From: a virus | DNA: 44,868 bases | Strand: one strand, 5' to 3' | Virus record (IMG/VR): IMGVR_UViG_3300025151_000074 | Location: 1 to 44,868 of that record | Shown here: piece after piece, positions 12,898 to 22,134 of the stretch | How the letters are laid out: every line of letters starts with the position of its first letter | Position numbering within the stretch: position 1 is the first letter of the stretch | Made by a program: the position numbers and the translations under genes | The notes under the pieces: model-generated | What the model saw: the letters and a program-made list of their open reading frames with translations, nothing else | What the model was told of the DNA's origin: nothing | Databases searched by the model: none

Positions 12898-15113
12898 TGT
12901 ACGAGCAAGAATTAGTAAAAATATTACCTGATTATATTGATTCAAAAACTTTAAAAAGAAACAATAGATATAAAAAATGGGAATATGGATATAATGAAGA
13001 ACATGATATAATAATTATATCTAGAACTGGTCAAATTGGTGAGATATATGAGATCCAAAATCTTAAAATAGCTTTACCAAAAACTCCAAAAGAAATAGTT
13101 AAATTTTCTAATAATACGTGGGAAAGAACAGAAATTCCTAAAGTATTAGGAAAAATAAAAACAATTTTTGATTGGGAACAATATCCAGAGGAGTTTAAAG
13201 AAAAATGGTATGATTTTATAGACGAAGAGTTTAATAAAAGAGAGGAAGGATTTTGGTTTTATAATGGTAAAAAACCAACTTATTTAACCGGAACTCACTA
13301 CATGTATCTTCAGTGGAGTAAAATAGATGTAGGAAAGCCTGATTTTAGAGAAGCGAATAGATTATTTTATATATTTTGGGAAGCATGTAAAGCAGATGAT
13401 AGGTGCTATGGAATGTGTTATTTGAAAAATAGACGTTCTGGATTTTCTTTTATGGCTTCTGGTGAAGTAGTTAATTTAGCTACAATATCTAGTGATTCAA
13501 GATATGGAATATTATCTAAAACTGGACCTGATGCTAAAACAATGTTTACTGATAAGGTTGTGCCAATATCAGTTAATTATCCATTCTTTTTCAAGCCCAT
13601 CCAAGATGGTATGGATAGACCTAAGACAGAGTTAGCGTATAGAGTACCAGCTTCTAAATTTACTAGAAGAAAGATTGTAACTGGAGAAATGGCTATTGAT
13701 TTACAAGGACTAGATACAACTATAGATTGGAAAAACACAGGTGATAATAGTTATGATGGTGAGAAATTAAAACTATTAGTACATGATGAAAGTGGTAAGT
13801 GGGAAAAACCAAACAACATATTAAATAACTGGAGAGTTACAAAAACAACGCTGCGATTAGGTAGTAGAATTATTGGTAAATGTATGATGGGATCAACATC
13901 AAATGCATTAGATAAAGGAGGAGAAAATTTTAAAAGATTATATTATGATTCAGACGTCACGCAAAGAAACGCCAATGGACAGACTCGCTCAGGATTATAT
14001 AGTTTGTTCATTCCTATGGAATGGAATTACGAAGGATACATTGATTCTAATGGATTACCTGTATTCACAAAACCTAAAACCAAAGTCACAGACCCTCATG
14101 GTTCGGAAATTAAAATAGGAGTAATTGATTATTGGCAAAATGAAGTAGATGGATTAAAAGATGATCACGATGCTTTAAATGAATTTTATAGACAATTCCC
14201 GAGAACAGAAGACCATGCTTTTAGAGATGAAGCTAAACAATCTCTTTTTAATTTAACTAAAATCTATGAACAAGTAGATTGGAATGCTGATGTTAGAAAT
14301 AGTAGATTAGTTACACGTGGAAATTTTCAATGGATTAATGGAGTAAAAGATAGTGAAGTAATATTTGCTCCCAATAATAAAGGTAGATTTTTTGTTTCCT
14401 GGGTTCCAGAACCGCACTTGCAAAATAAAGTAAGAATTAAAAATGGTCTTAAATATCCTGCAAATGATCATTGTGGTGCTTTTGGATGTGACCCTTATGA
14501 TATATCAGGAACAGTAGATTCTAGAGGATCTAATGGATCTTTACATGGTTTAACTAAGTTTTCTATGGAAAATGTACCACCTAATCATTTCTTTTTAGAA
14601 TATATAGCTAGACCTCAAACCGCTGAAATATTTTTTGAAGACGTGTTAATGGCTTGTATATTTTATGGAATGCCAATACTTGCAGAAAATAACAAACCAA
14701 GATTATTATATTATTTTAAACGTAGAGGTTATAGAGGTTATTCAATGAATAGACCTGATAAAATTTATAATAAACTTTCAGTAACAGAAAGAGAGATAGG
14801 TGGAATACCTAACTCAAGCGAAGATATTAAACAAGCACATGCCGCTGCTATTGAATCATATATAGAAGATTATATAGGATTAAGACAAGATGGCACGTAT
14901 GGAGACTTGTATTTTCAACGAACATTAGAAGACTGGGCTAAATTTAATATAAATAATAGAACCACTCATGATGCTTCTATTAGTTCGGGTTTAGCTATAA
15001 TGGCTTGTAACAAAAATAAATATAGACCAAATCCTATAGTCGAAAGAAAAATATATGATTTAGGAATAAAAAAATACACAAATACAGGAGTAGTTTCAAA
15101 AATAATTGAATAA
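12897..15113 (+). CDS. terL: Terminase large subunit (DNA-packaging ATPase/nuclease)
   Basis: A 738-residue packaging motor. The ATPase half has a degenerate Walker A, KNRRSGFS (residues 177-184), of the 'RR-GFS' form I associate with Bacteroidetes phage terminases, a Walker B LLVHDE (293-298), and a coupling-type GSTSNALDKGG stretch. The nuclease half has GCDPYD with Asp532 as a likely first metal ligand, followed by later acidic positions. The enzyme would cut concatemeric DNA and drive it into the prohead through the portal encoded next door. The start is fixed by TAATG overlap with the upstream gene, and the stop abuts the portal ATG with no spacer. The length is close to the crAss-like TerL range. 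The function is secure; the exact family is not tested. Confidence 0.9.
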   Translation: MYEQELVKILPDYIDSKTLKRNNRYKKWEYGYNEEHDIIIISRTGQIGEIYEIQNLKIALPKTPKEIVKFSNNTWERTEIPKVLGKIKTIFDWEQYPEEFKEKWYDFIDEEFNKREEGFWFYNGKKPTYLTGTHYMYLQWSKIDVGKPDFREANRLFYIFWEACKADDRCYGMCYLKNRRSGFSFMASGEVVNLATISSDSRYGILSKTGPDAKTMFTDKVVPISVNYPFFFKPIQDGMDRPKTELAYRVPASKFTRRKIVTGEMAIDLQGLDTTIDWKNTGDNSYDGEKLKLLVHDESGKWEKPNNILNNWRVTKTTLRLGSRIIGKCMMGSTSNALDKGGENFKRLYYDSDVTQRNANGQTRSGLYSLFIPMEWNYEGYIDSNGLPVFTKPKTKVTDPHGSEIKIGVIDYWQNEVDGLKDDHDALNEFYRQFPRTEDHAFRDEAKQSLFNLTKIYEQVDWNADVRNSRLVTRGNFQWINGVKDSEVIFAPNNKGRFFVSWVPEPHLQNKVRIKNGLKYPANDHCGAFGCDPYDISGTVDSRGSNGSLHGLTKFSMENVPPNHFFLEYIARPQTAEIFFEDVLMACIFYGMPILAENNKPRLLYYFKRRGYRGYSMNRPDKIYNKLSVTEREIGGIPNSSEDIKQAHAAAIESYIEDYIGLRQDGTYGDLYFQRTLEDWAKFNINNRTTHDASISSGLAIMACNKNKYRPNPIVERKIYDLGIKKYTNTGVVSKIIE

Positions 15114-17522
15114 ATGAAAATATACACTAATTCTAACAGTGCTTTTCCAAGCCAGGTAGTACCAGACGCGGAAAAAGCTTCACTTGAATATGGGTCCCAA
15201 GTAGCAATGGCTATTGAGAATGAATGGTTTAACTACGGTAGAACTAATGGTAATAGATATTTAACAAATTGGAATAATTATCACTATCTAAGATTGTATG
15301 CTAGAGGAGAACAACCAGTTCAAAAATATAAAGATGAATTAGCTATTAATGGAGATCTTTCATATCTTAATTTGGATTGGAAACCAGTTCCTATACTATC
15401 TAAATTTGTAGATATTGTTGTTAATGGTATATCAAATAAAGAATATGATATAAAAGCTTATGCACAAGATCCTGAATCTGTAAAGCAAAGAACAAATTAT
15501 GCAACCGCAATTGCTCAAGATATATTTGCAGCACAGCAAATAGCACAAGCTCAACAAAATTTAGGTTTAAATCTACAAAGATCTAATTTATCTCCTTTAG
15601 AATTACCTAGAACTACAGATGAGTTAGAACTTCATATGCAATTAAGTTATAAACAAGCTATAGAAATTGCAGAAGAAGAAGCTATTTCACAAACTTTGGC
15701 TCAAAACAAGTGGGATTTAACTAAACGTAGATTAAATCAAGACTTAGTTACTTGTGGTATTGGATGTGTTAAAACAAATTTTAATAAATCAAATGGTATT
15801 ACGGTTGACTATGTGGATCCAGCTTATTTGGTTTATTCTTACACAGAAGATCCTAATTTTGAAGATATATATTATGTGGGTGAAGTTAAATCAATAACAA
15901 TACCTGAATTAAAGAAACAATATCCTGATATTTCTAATGAAGAATTACAGAGAATTCAAGAAATGCCAGGTAATAGACAGTATATTACTGGATGGGGTAA
16001 TTATGATAATAATACCGTACAAGTATTATATTTTGAATATAAAACATATATGAATCAAGTGTTTAAACTTAAACACACTGATAATGGATTAGAAAAAATA
16101 ATTCAAAAAACTGATGAATTTAATCCACCACCAAGCGATAATTATAATAGAGTTGGTAGAAGTATAGAAGTTTTATATACAGGAGCTAAAGTTTTAGGAA
16201 CTAATACCATGTTGGAATGGCGATTAGCAGAAAACATGACTAGACCCGTGGCAGATACTACTAAAGTAGAAATGAATTATGCTATATGTGCTCCTAGAAT
16301 GTATAAAGGTAAAATTGAATCTTTAGTAAGTAAAATAACTGGTTTTGCTGACATGATTCAATTAACTCATTTAAAAATGCAACAAGTTCTTGCTAGAATG
16401 GTTCCAGATGGAGTATTCTTAGATATGGACGGACTTGCAGAAGTTGATCTAGGTAATGGTACTAATTATAATCCAGCTGAAGCATTAAACATGTATTTCC
16501 AAACTGGTTCTATAGTTGGTAGATCATTAACTCAAGATGGTGATTTAAATAGAGGTAAAGTACCTATTCAAGAATTAACTTCTTCTGCTGGAGGAGCAAA
16601 ACTACAAAGTTTAATTCAAACCTATCAATATTATTTACAAATGATAAGAGATGTGACCGGATTAAATGAAGCAAGAGATGGTAGTTTACCTGATAAAGAT
16701 GCTTTAGTTGGTTTAGCTAAAATGGCAGCAAATCAATCTAATATAGCTACTAAACATATTAATCAAGCTAGTCAATATTTAGCTTTAAGAATTTGTGAAA
16801 ATATATCTAAAAAATTAGTAGATGTTTTAAGTTTTCCTTTAACTCATAATGCTTTAATAGAAAGCGTATCTTTATTTAATGCAGAAACTTTAAGAGAGAT
16901 TTCTCATTTAAATAATCATGATTTTGGAATATTTTTAGAACTTGAACCTGATGAAGAAGAAAAGCAGATGTTAGAACAAAACATACAAATTGCTTTGCAA
17001 GCTGGAGGAATAGATTTAGAAGATGCTATAGATATACGTCAAATTAAAAATCTTAAACTGGCTAATCAGTTATTAAAACAAAGAAGAAAGAGAAAAGTAG
17101 AAAGAGATCAAGCAGCACAACAAGCAATGGTAGAAGCTCAAGCTCAAGCAAATGCACAAGCTGCAGAACAAGCCGCGGTTGCTGAAGTTCAAAAACAACA
17201 AGCTGTAACTGAACAAAAGGTTCAAATAGAAAATGCTAAGTCACAATTTGAAATACAACGTATGCAAACTGAAGCTGAAATAAAACAACAGTTAATGGCT
17301 CAAGAATTTGAATATGATAAGCAATTAGCTCAACTTGAAAGAGGAATGACTTCAGCTAGAGAAAAAGAAATTGAAGATAGAAAAGATAAGAGAGTAAGAA
17401 TACAGGGTACACAACAAAGTGAACTCATTCAACAAAGGCAAAATGATGGTACACCTAGAAACTTTGAAGATCAAAATCAGGGTCTAGGAGAATTAGGATT
17501 ACAAGCGTTTATGCCTAGATAA
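15114..17522 (+). CDS. Portal protein
   Basis: An 802-residue protein starting directly after terL. It has a portal-like order: an N-terminal Trp/Tyr-rich region (NWNNYHYLRLYARGEQPVQ), a long alpha/beta wing and stem region (PVPILSKFVDIVVNGISNKEYDI; VDYVDPAYLVYSYTEDPNF), a crown-side DVTGLNEARDGSLPDKDALVG helix, and a helical C-terminal domain. Residues ~655-770 form a Gln/Ala/Glu-rich coiled coil (AQAQANAQAAEQAAVAEVQK), typical of portals in crAss-like phages. The portal dodecamer sits at one capsid vertex, nucleates assembly and docks the terminase. Length and position between terL and the scaffold/capsid genes agree. Identity is well supported by context and architecture. Confidence 0.85.
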   Translation: MKIYTNSNSAFPSQVVPDAEKASLEYGSQVAMAIENEWFNYGRTNGNRYLTNWNNYHYLRLYARGEQPVQKYKDELAINGDLSYLNLDWKPVPILSKFVDIVVNGISNKEYDIKAYAQDPESVKQRTNYATAIAQDIFAAQQIAQAQQNLGLNLQRSNLSPLELPRTTDELELHMQLSYKQAIEIAEEEAISQTLAQNKWDLTKRRLNQDLVTCGIGCVKTNFNKSNGITVDYVDPAYLVYSYTEDPNFEDIYYVGEVKSITIPELKKQYPDISNEELQRIQEMPGNRQYITGWGNYDNNTVQVLYFEYKTYMNQVFKLKHTDNGLEKIIQKTDEFNPPPSDNYNRVGRSIEVLYTGAKVLGTNTMLEWRLAENMTRPVADTTKVEMNYAICAPRMYKGKIESLVSKITGFADMIQLTHLKMQQVLARMVPDGVFLDMDGLAEVDLGNGTNYNPAEALNMYFQTGSIVGRSLTQDGDLNRGKVPIQELTSSAGGAKLQSLIQTYQYYLQMIRDVTGLNEARDGSLPDKDALVGLAKMAANQSNIATKHINQASQYLALRICENISKKLVDVLSFPLTHNALIESVSLFNAETLREISHLNNHDFGIFLELEPDEEEKQMLEQNIQIALQAGGIDLEDAIDIRQIKNLKLANQLLKQRRKRKVERDQAAQQAMVEAQAQANAQAAEQAAVAEVQKQQAVTEQKVQIENAKSQFEIQRMQTEAEIKQQLMAQEFEYDKQLAQLERGMTSAREKEIEDRKDKRVRIQGTQQSELIQQRQNDGTPRNFEDQNQGLGELGLQAFMPR

Positions 17523-17546
17523 TTATTAATTTTATAATATTATATT

Positions 17547-18794
17547 ATGTCAACAGAAGTAAAACAAGAAGGTGAATTTAAATTAAAGTCACCTAAAAAA
17601 CCTAAAAACTTAGGGAAAGAAGATAAACCATATGTGGTTAATCTTGATGATCCAAATGCACAAGGAGAAGTTGTGCCGGATAAAGTTAAAATAAATGTAA
17701 AAACAGAAGATTTAAAAGATTTAGGAAATGCCGTTCCAGAGCGAAAAACAACAGGAGTATCTGAGGATACACGAACCGGAGATACACAAGAGGTGGATGG
17801 AAAAGTACGGTCCAGCGAAAACGTGGAAGTACAAGAACCCAAAGAAGCTACTAAACTTGAAGAAAACCCGATAGAAGAAGTTGTTGAAGAAATAAAAGAA
17901 GAAACTCCTAAAGCTTCTACATCAAAAGAAAAAGTAGAACAACCAGAGGTTTTAAAAGAGCCAGCTGTTGTACTACCAGAAAATATAGATAAATTAGTTT
18001 CTTTTATGAAAGAAACTGGAGGTAGTATTGAAGACTATGTGTCATTAAATAAAGATTATTCTCAATTAAATGATACTAGTGTTTTATATGAATACTATTC
18101 CAAAACGAAACCTCATCTTAATAGAGAAGAAATTGCTTTTTTAATGGAAGATAATTTTACTTTCGACGAAGAAGAGGATAATGCTAGGGAAATCAAAAAG
18201 AAAAAACTAGCATTTAAAGAAGAGGTTGCAAATGCAAAAAGCTATTTAGAAGATTCTAAACAAAAATATTACGACGAAATCAAGTTGAGACCCGGAGTAA
18301 GTTTAGAACAGCAAAAAGCTTTAGATTTTTTCAACCGATATAATGAGCAGCAAGAAATAGCCGTGCAACAACATGAAGATTTTAAAACACGTACTCAAAA
18401 TCTTTTCTCTGATCAATTCAAAGGTTTTGATTTTAAAGTTGGAGAAAAAACTTATAGGTATAAAGTAAATGAACCTTCTAAAGTTGCTGAAAATCAAGTA
18501 GACGTTAATAATTTTTTAAACAAGTATTTGGATGAAGAAGGTAATATGTCTGATGAAAAAGGTTATCACAAAGCTATGTACGCTGCAATGAATGCTGATA
18601 AAATTGCTCATCATTTTTATGAACAAGGGAAGGCTGATGGCATTAAAAATGTTATTGAAACCTCCAAAAACCCATCAACAGACGAACCGAGGCAAGTTGC
18701 CGATGGAAACGTTTTTATAGGCGGATTAAAAGTAAAATCGATTAGTGGATTAGACTCAACAAAATTACGAATAAAAACAAAAAAATTTAACTAA
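17547..18794 (+). CDS. Scaffold-like head morphogenesis protein
   Basis: A 415-residue charged protein between portal and major capsid genes, the usual place for the scaffold. The N-terminal ~145 residues are disordered and Glu/Lys/Pro/Val-rich (for example IEEVVEEIKEETPK). The middle is helical, with EREI/KKKK-type helices (residues ~214-245) and EQQKALDFFNRYNEQQE. The C-terminal part includes KYLDEEGNMSDEKGYHKAMYAAMNADKIAHHFYEQG, a helix-rich capsid-binding-type region, and a basic end (LRIKTKKFN). Scaffolds have a disordered or helical core and a basic capsid-binding tail, which fits. No protease motif is seen. A leader of A/T only precedes the ATG. Confidence 0.7.
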   Translation: MSTEVKQEGEFKLKSPKKPKNLGKEDKPYVVNLDDPNAQGEVVPDKVKINVKTEDLKDLGNAVPERKTTGVSEDTRTGDTQEVDGKVRSSENVEVQEPKEATKLEENPIEEVVEEIKEETPKASTSKEKVEQPEVLKEPAVVLPENIDKLVSFMKETGGSIEDYVSLNKDYSQLNDTSVLYEYYSKTKPHLNREEIAFLMEDNFTFDEEEDNAREIKKKKLAFKEEVANAKSYLEDSKQKYYDEIKLRPGVSLEQQKALDFFNRYNEQQEIAVQQHEDFKTRTQNLFSDQFKGFDFKVGEKTYRYKVNEPSKVAENQVDVNNFLNKYLDEEGNMSDEKGYHKAMYAAMNADKIAHHFYEQGKADGIKNVIETSKNPSTDEPRQVADGNVFIGGLKVKSISGLDSTKLRIKTKKFN

Positions 18795-18810
18795 TTAAAA
18801 ATTTTAAATT

Positions 18811-20286
18811 ATGGCTTTAAGTCCTCAATTTGGCTCGATTACACCGAGTCAATCACAGTTGGCACTTCAATCCAATTACATTAACTTTGCTGGTGCAGCA
18901 GGGGTAAATTTTTCTCAACAATATTTACCTGAGTTATATGAGCAAGAAGTTGAAAGATATGGTAATAGAACTTTATCTGGATTCTTAAGAATGGTTGGTG
19001 CAGAAATGCCTATGACAAGTGACCAAATAGTCTGGTCAGAACAAAATAGACTACACATCGCTTATGATAACTGTACGTCTGCTTCAGGTGCTGGAACAAT
19101 TACAATTCCTGTTACAGCTGCTGGTGCTGCTACTCCTATCGTAAACGTTGTATCTCCATCTTCAACAATTGTTGTTATGGACGACCTTGGAAACGAATGT
19201 AAATGTTTAGTTACAGACTCCGACACTAGATTAGCTGGTGGTGGTGGTAACCCTGGACAGCTTACTGTACAACCTTATACTGCTGCTAGCTTAGCTGCTG
19301 CAGGTATTGCTGACGGTGCTGGAAAGAAAATATTTGTTTACGGTTCTGAATTCCAAAAAGGAACATCAACAGGTAATGCTGTAGTTGGAGCTAATGCTTT
19401 AGCTCAAGCTAATAACCCAATGGTTAGTGTTGATCCTGCTTTTACTACATTTACTAATTCACCAATTATCATTAGAAGTCAATATACTGTTAACGGTTCT
19501 GACACAGCTCAGATCGGTTGGGTAGAAGTTGCTACTGAAGATGGTACAGGTGGTTATCTATGGTTCTTAAAAGCTGAGTCTGAAACAAGACTTAGATTTG
19601 AAGATTACCTAGAAATGTCTGTAGTTGAAGGAGAATTAAACTCTGGTGGTGTTATTGATGCTGCTTACAATGGAACTGAAGGTTTATTTGCTGCTATTAA
19701 TAATGGTGGTAATGTAGAAGTTGGATTCACAGCAGCTGCTGGAATCGACGCTTTTGACGCTATACTTAAAAACCTTGATACTCAAGGAGCTATTGAAGAA
19801 AACATGTTATTCTTGAACAGATCTACTGCTCTTGATTTTGATGATATGTTAGCTTCTATATCTTCAGGTGTTAATGGTGGTGTTGCTTATGGATTATTTG
19901 AAAATTCAGAAGAAATGGCACTTAATCTTGGATTTAGTGGTTTCAGAAGAGGTTCTTATGACTTCTATAAAACAGATTGGAAATACTTAAACGATGCTTC
20001 TACTAGAGGAGCAATGACAGGTCCTGCTTCTATTGAAGGAGTATTAGTTCCTGCAGGTACTTCAACTGTTTATGACCAAATTCTTGGTACAAACATTAGA
20101 CGTCCTTTCTTACATGTAAGATATAGAGCTTCTCAAGCTGATGATAGAAGAATGAAATCATGGCTAACTGGTTCAGTTGGTGGTGCATTTACATCTTCTT
20201 TAGATGCAATGGAAGTTAACTTCTTATCTGAAAGATGTTTAGTAACTCAAGCTAGAAATAACTTTGTATTATTCAAAGGTATCTAG
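18811..20286 (+). CDS. Major capsid protein
   Basis: A 491-residue protein directly after the scaffold-like gene and before a strong terminator. It is rich in Ala, Gly, Ser and Thr and has the segmented character of an HK97-fold capsid subunit: N-terminal arm, a long helix region (YLPELYEQEVERYGNRTLSGFL), beta-rich middle domains, and a C-terminal RCLVTQARNNFVLFKGI, an ending I associate with crAss-like capsid proteins. Codon choice is biased relative to neighbours (more AAC, GAC, TTC), as expected for the most abundant virion protein. A central Ala/Gly/Thr-rich stretch (residues ~85-215) may be an inserted surface domain. It would assemble the icosahedral shell. A plausible client of the phage GroEL, by inference only. 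Confidence 0.85.
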   Translation: MALSPQFGSITPSQSQLALQSNYINFAGAAGVNFSQQYLPELYEQEVERYGNRTLSGFLRMVGAEMPMTSDQIVWSEQNRLHIAYDNCTSASGAGTITIPVTAAGAATPIVNVVSPSSTIVVMDDLGNECKCLVTDSDTRLAGGGGNPGQLTVQPYTAASLAAAGIADGAGKKIFVYGSEFQKGTSTGNAVVGANALAQANNPMVSVDPAFTTFTNSPIIIRSQYTVNGSDTAQIGWVEVATEDGTGGYLWFLKAESETRLRFEDYLEMSVVEGELNSGGVIDAAYNGTEGLFAAINNGGNVEVGFTAAAGIDAFDAILKNLDTQGAIEENMLFLNRSTALDFDDMLASISSGVNGGVAYGLFENSEEMALNLGFSGFRRGSYDFYKTDWKYLNDASTRGAMTGPASIEGVLVPAGTSTVYDQILGTNIRRPFLHVRYRASQADDRRMKSWLTGSVGGAFTSSLDAMEVNFLSERCLVTQARNNFVLFKGI

Positions 20287-20296
20287 TTATTTATTT

Positions 20297-20335
20297 AAAA
20301 GCAAAGGGATCTTCGGATCCCTAGGCTTTTATTTT
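20297..20335 (+). terminator. Intrinsic terminator after the major capsid gene
   Basis: AGGGATC (20305-20311) and GATCCCT (20316-20322) form a perfect 7-bp stem capped by a stable TTCG tetraloop. An outer AAAAGC/GCTTTT pairing (20297-20302 with 20325-20330) extends it across a 2x2 internal loop and leads into ATTTT. The A-tract and T-tract symmetry suggests it could work in both directions. It limits read-through from the highly expressed capsid gene. Confidence 0.9.
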
Positions 20336-20357
20336 AATTATTTAATTATATTATATC

Positions 20358-21137
20358 ATGGAAAAAACAAAAAATAAAAAACATACCCCAACTGTAGAAA
20401 AAGATTGGGTAATAAAAGATAGACATTACTTTTTAAAAGGTAATCAAAAACCTTTAACTTTAACTATTCCTTCTAGACATACTAGAAAACATCCTTTATT
20501 ATGGTTTGATGAAGAGTTAGGATCACAAAGAGAATTAAGATATGCTACTAATCAAAGCTCAGTATTTGTAGACGAGCAACAAGGTGAATCAACAATGGGA
20601 CATATTACTTTTAAAGATGGAGTAATGCATGTTCCTAAGCAACAACAAAATTTACAGAAAATGTTATCATTATACCACCCATTAAAAGGTGTAAAATATC
20701 AAGAACATGACGCTGTAGCTGTTGCAAAAGACGAGCTAGTGGATTTAGAGCTTGAAATTATGGCATTGAATGCAGCTAGAAGTATGGAAATAGATCATGC
20801 TGAAGCTATTTTAAGAGTAGAAAGAGGTACTAAAGTAAGTGACATGGAATCTAAAGAAATAAAAAGAGATATATTATTATTTGCAAAAAATAATCCTAAA
20901 CTTTTTATTGAATTAGCTCAAGACGATAATGTTCAATTAAGAAATTTTGCTATTAAAGCAAGAGAAGCTAATATTATTTACTTGTCTAATGATCAAAGAA
21001 GTTTCCATTGGACAACAAATGATAAAAAACTTATGACAGTTCCTTTTGATGAAAACCCATATTCAGCCTTTGCAGTTTATCTAAAAACTGATGAAGGAGT
21101 AGAGGTTTATAAGTCTATTCAAAAGAAAATGAAATAA
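20358..21137 (+). CDS. Capsid-associated hypothetical protein
   Basis: A 259-residue soluble protein placed between two terminators just after the capsid gene. The N-terminal ~75 residues contain a Lys-rich start and KDWVIKDRHYFLKGNQKPLTL, then a HTRKHPLLWFDEELG segment. The middle is helical and charged (ELVDLELEIMALNAARSMEIDHAEAI), and the C-terminal part is mixed (RSFHWTTNDKKLMTVPFDENPYS). No membrane segment or enzymatic motif is seen. Position suggests a head-completion, neck or accessory capsid protein. I do not recognise a named family. Being bounded by terminators, its expression is probably reduced read-through from the capsid promoter or from its own promoter, which I cannot identify. 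Confidence 0.6.
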   Translation: MEKTKNKKHTPTVEKDWVIKDRHYFLKGNQKPLTLTIPSRHTRKHPLLWFDEELGSQRELRYATNQSSVFVDEQQGESTMGHITFKDGVMHVPKQQQNLQKMLSLYHPLKGVKYQEHDAVAVAKDELVDLELEIMALNAARSMEIDHAEAILRVERGTKVSDMESKEIKRDILLFAKNNPKLFIELAQDDNVQLRNFAIKAREANIIYLSNDQRSFHWTTNDKKLMTVPFDENPYSAFAVYLKTDEGVEVYKSIQKKMK

Positions 21138-21151
21138 ATAATAATAATAAA

Positions 21152-21183
21152 TAGGTAGTCTCATTTGGGGCTACCTACTTATT
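21152..21183 (+). terminator. Intrinsic terminator-like hairpin after the gene at 20358
   Basis: TAGGTAGTCTC (21152-21162) pairs with GGGGCTACCTA (21167-21177) over 11 positions, two of them G-U, around an ATTT loop. It is followed by CTTATT, a weaker T-tract than at the capsid terminator. It separates the head block from the tail-adaptor block. Confidence 0.7.
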
Positions 21184-21201
21184 AACATAATATAAAAAAC
21201 A

Positions 21202-22128
21202 ATGGCGATAAACGTAGATAAGGTTTATAAAACAGTCTTATTGATACTTAATAAAGAGCAAAGGGGTTATTTAACTCCTTATGAGTTTAATAATATAGCT
21301 ACGCAAGTTCAATTAGAGATATTTGAAACTTATTTTGAAACAATAAATCAACAGCTACGTATACCTCAGAATGAAAGTGAATATGGTAATCGTTATAAAA
21401 CTGTAGAAGAAAAATTAGATATTTTTAAAGTTCTTGGAGGTGCTAGCTGGGTTAATGTAGCTGGTGGTGACAATTATTTTACAACTCCAACAACTTCAGG
21501 AGTTGCTAGCGGTACACAAACCTTTGCTACCGTGAATGGCCAAACGGCTTATACCCTTACAACTATAACACAATCACAAGTAGAAACAAGTACCGTAGTA
21601 GTTACATTAAATGGAGCTGCATACACTAACTATACTATAGCCGGTGGAGTATTTAACCTAACCGCTGGAGCTATCGCCGCTGGATCTACTTTATTAATAA
21701 CTTTATATCCTCAAGATTTTTATAAATTAGGAAGTGTGTTTTATAAAACAGATAAAGAAATACAAATGGTAGAAAGAAATGAGTTAGCTCAATTAAATAT
21801 GTCTACTATAACAAAACCTAGTGATTATTTTCCAGTGTATGTTTATGAAAATCAATTTATATATGTTTATCCTCAAACTATACAATCTAATGTAACAGTT
21901 TCTTATGTAAGAAAACCTAATGATGTAGTATGGAATTTTACAGTGGGAGCTTCTGCACAATATATTTATAATTCTACTACTTCTGTAGATTTTGAATTAG
22001 ATGTTTCAGAACAAAGCACTGTAATATTAGAGATATTAAAATATGCTGGAGTGACTATTAAAGATCCTTCAGTAGTACAAGCTGCAGGACAAGAATTAGC
22101 AGCTAATGAAATAAATGAAAAACAATAA
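21202..22128 (+). CDS. Head-tail adaptor / ring-like protein with inserted beta domain
   Basis: A 308-residue protein opening the tail block. The N-terminal helices (MAINVDKVYKTVLLILNKEQ, YEFNNIATQVQLEIFETYF) and the C-terminal helical end (STVILEILKYAGVTIKDPS) are typical of phage adaptor or connector proteins. Residues ~100-168 form a separable beta unit (TAYTLTTITQ, VVVTLNGAAYTNYTI, AIAAGSTLLITLYP) of a type found in many marine phage structural proteins, apparently inserted into the adaptor. In crAss-like phages the genes after the capsid encode ring proteins bridging portal and tail hub, and I assign this one there by context. It is followed 6 bases later by a second adaptor-like gene. 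Confidence 0.65.
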   Translation: MAINVDKVYKTVLLILNKEQRGYLTPYEFNNIATQVQLEIFETYFETINQQLRIPQNESEYGNRYKTVEEKLDIFKVLGGASWVNVAGGDNYFTTPTTSGVASGTQTFATVNGQTAYTLTTITQSQVETSTVVVTLNGAAYTNYTIAGGVFNLTAGAIAAGSTLLITLYPQDFYKLGSVFYKTDKEIQMVERNELAQLNMSTITKPSDYFPVYVYENQFIYVYPQTIQSNVTVSYVRKPNDVVWNFTVGASAQYIYNSTTSVDFELDVSEQSTVILEILKYAGVTIKDPSVVQAAGQELAANEINEKQ

Positions 22129-22134
22129 TAAATT

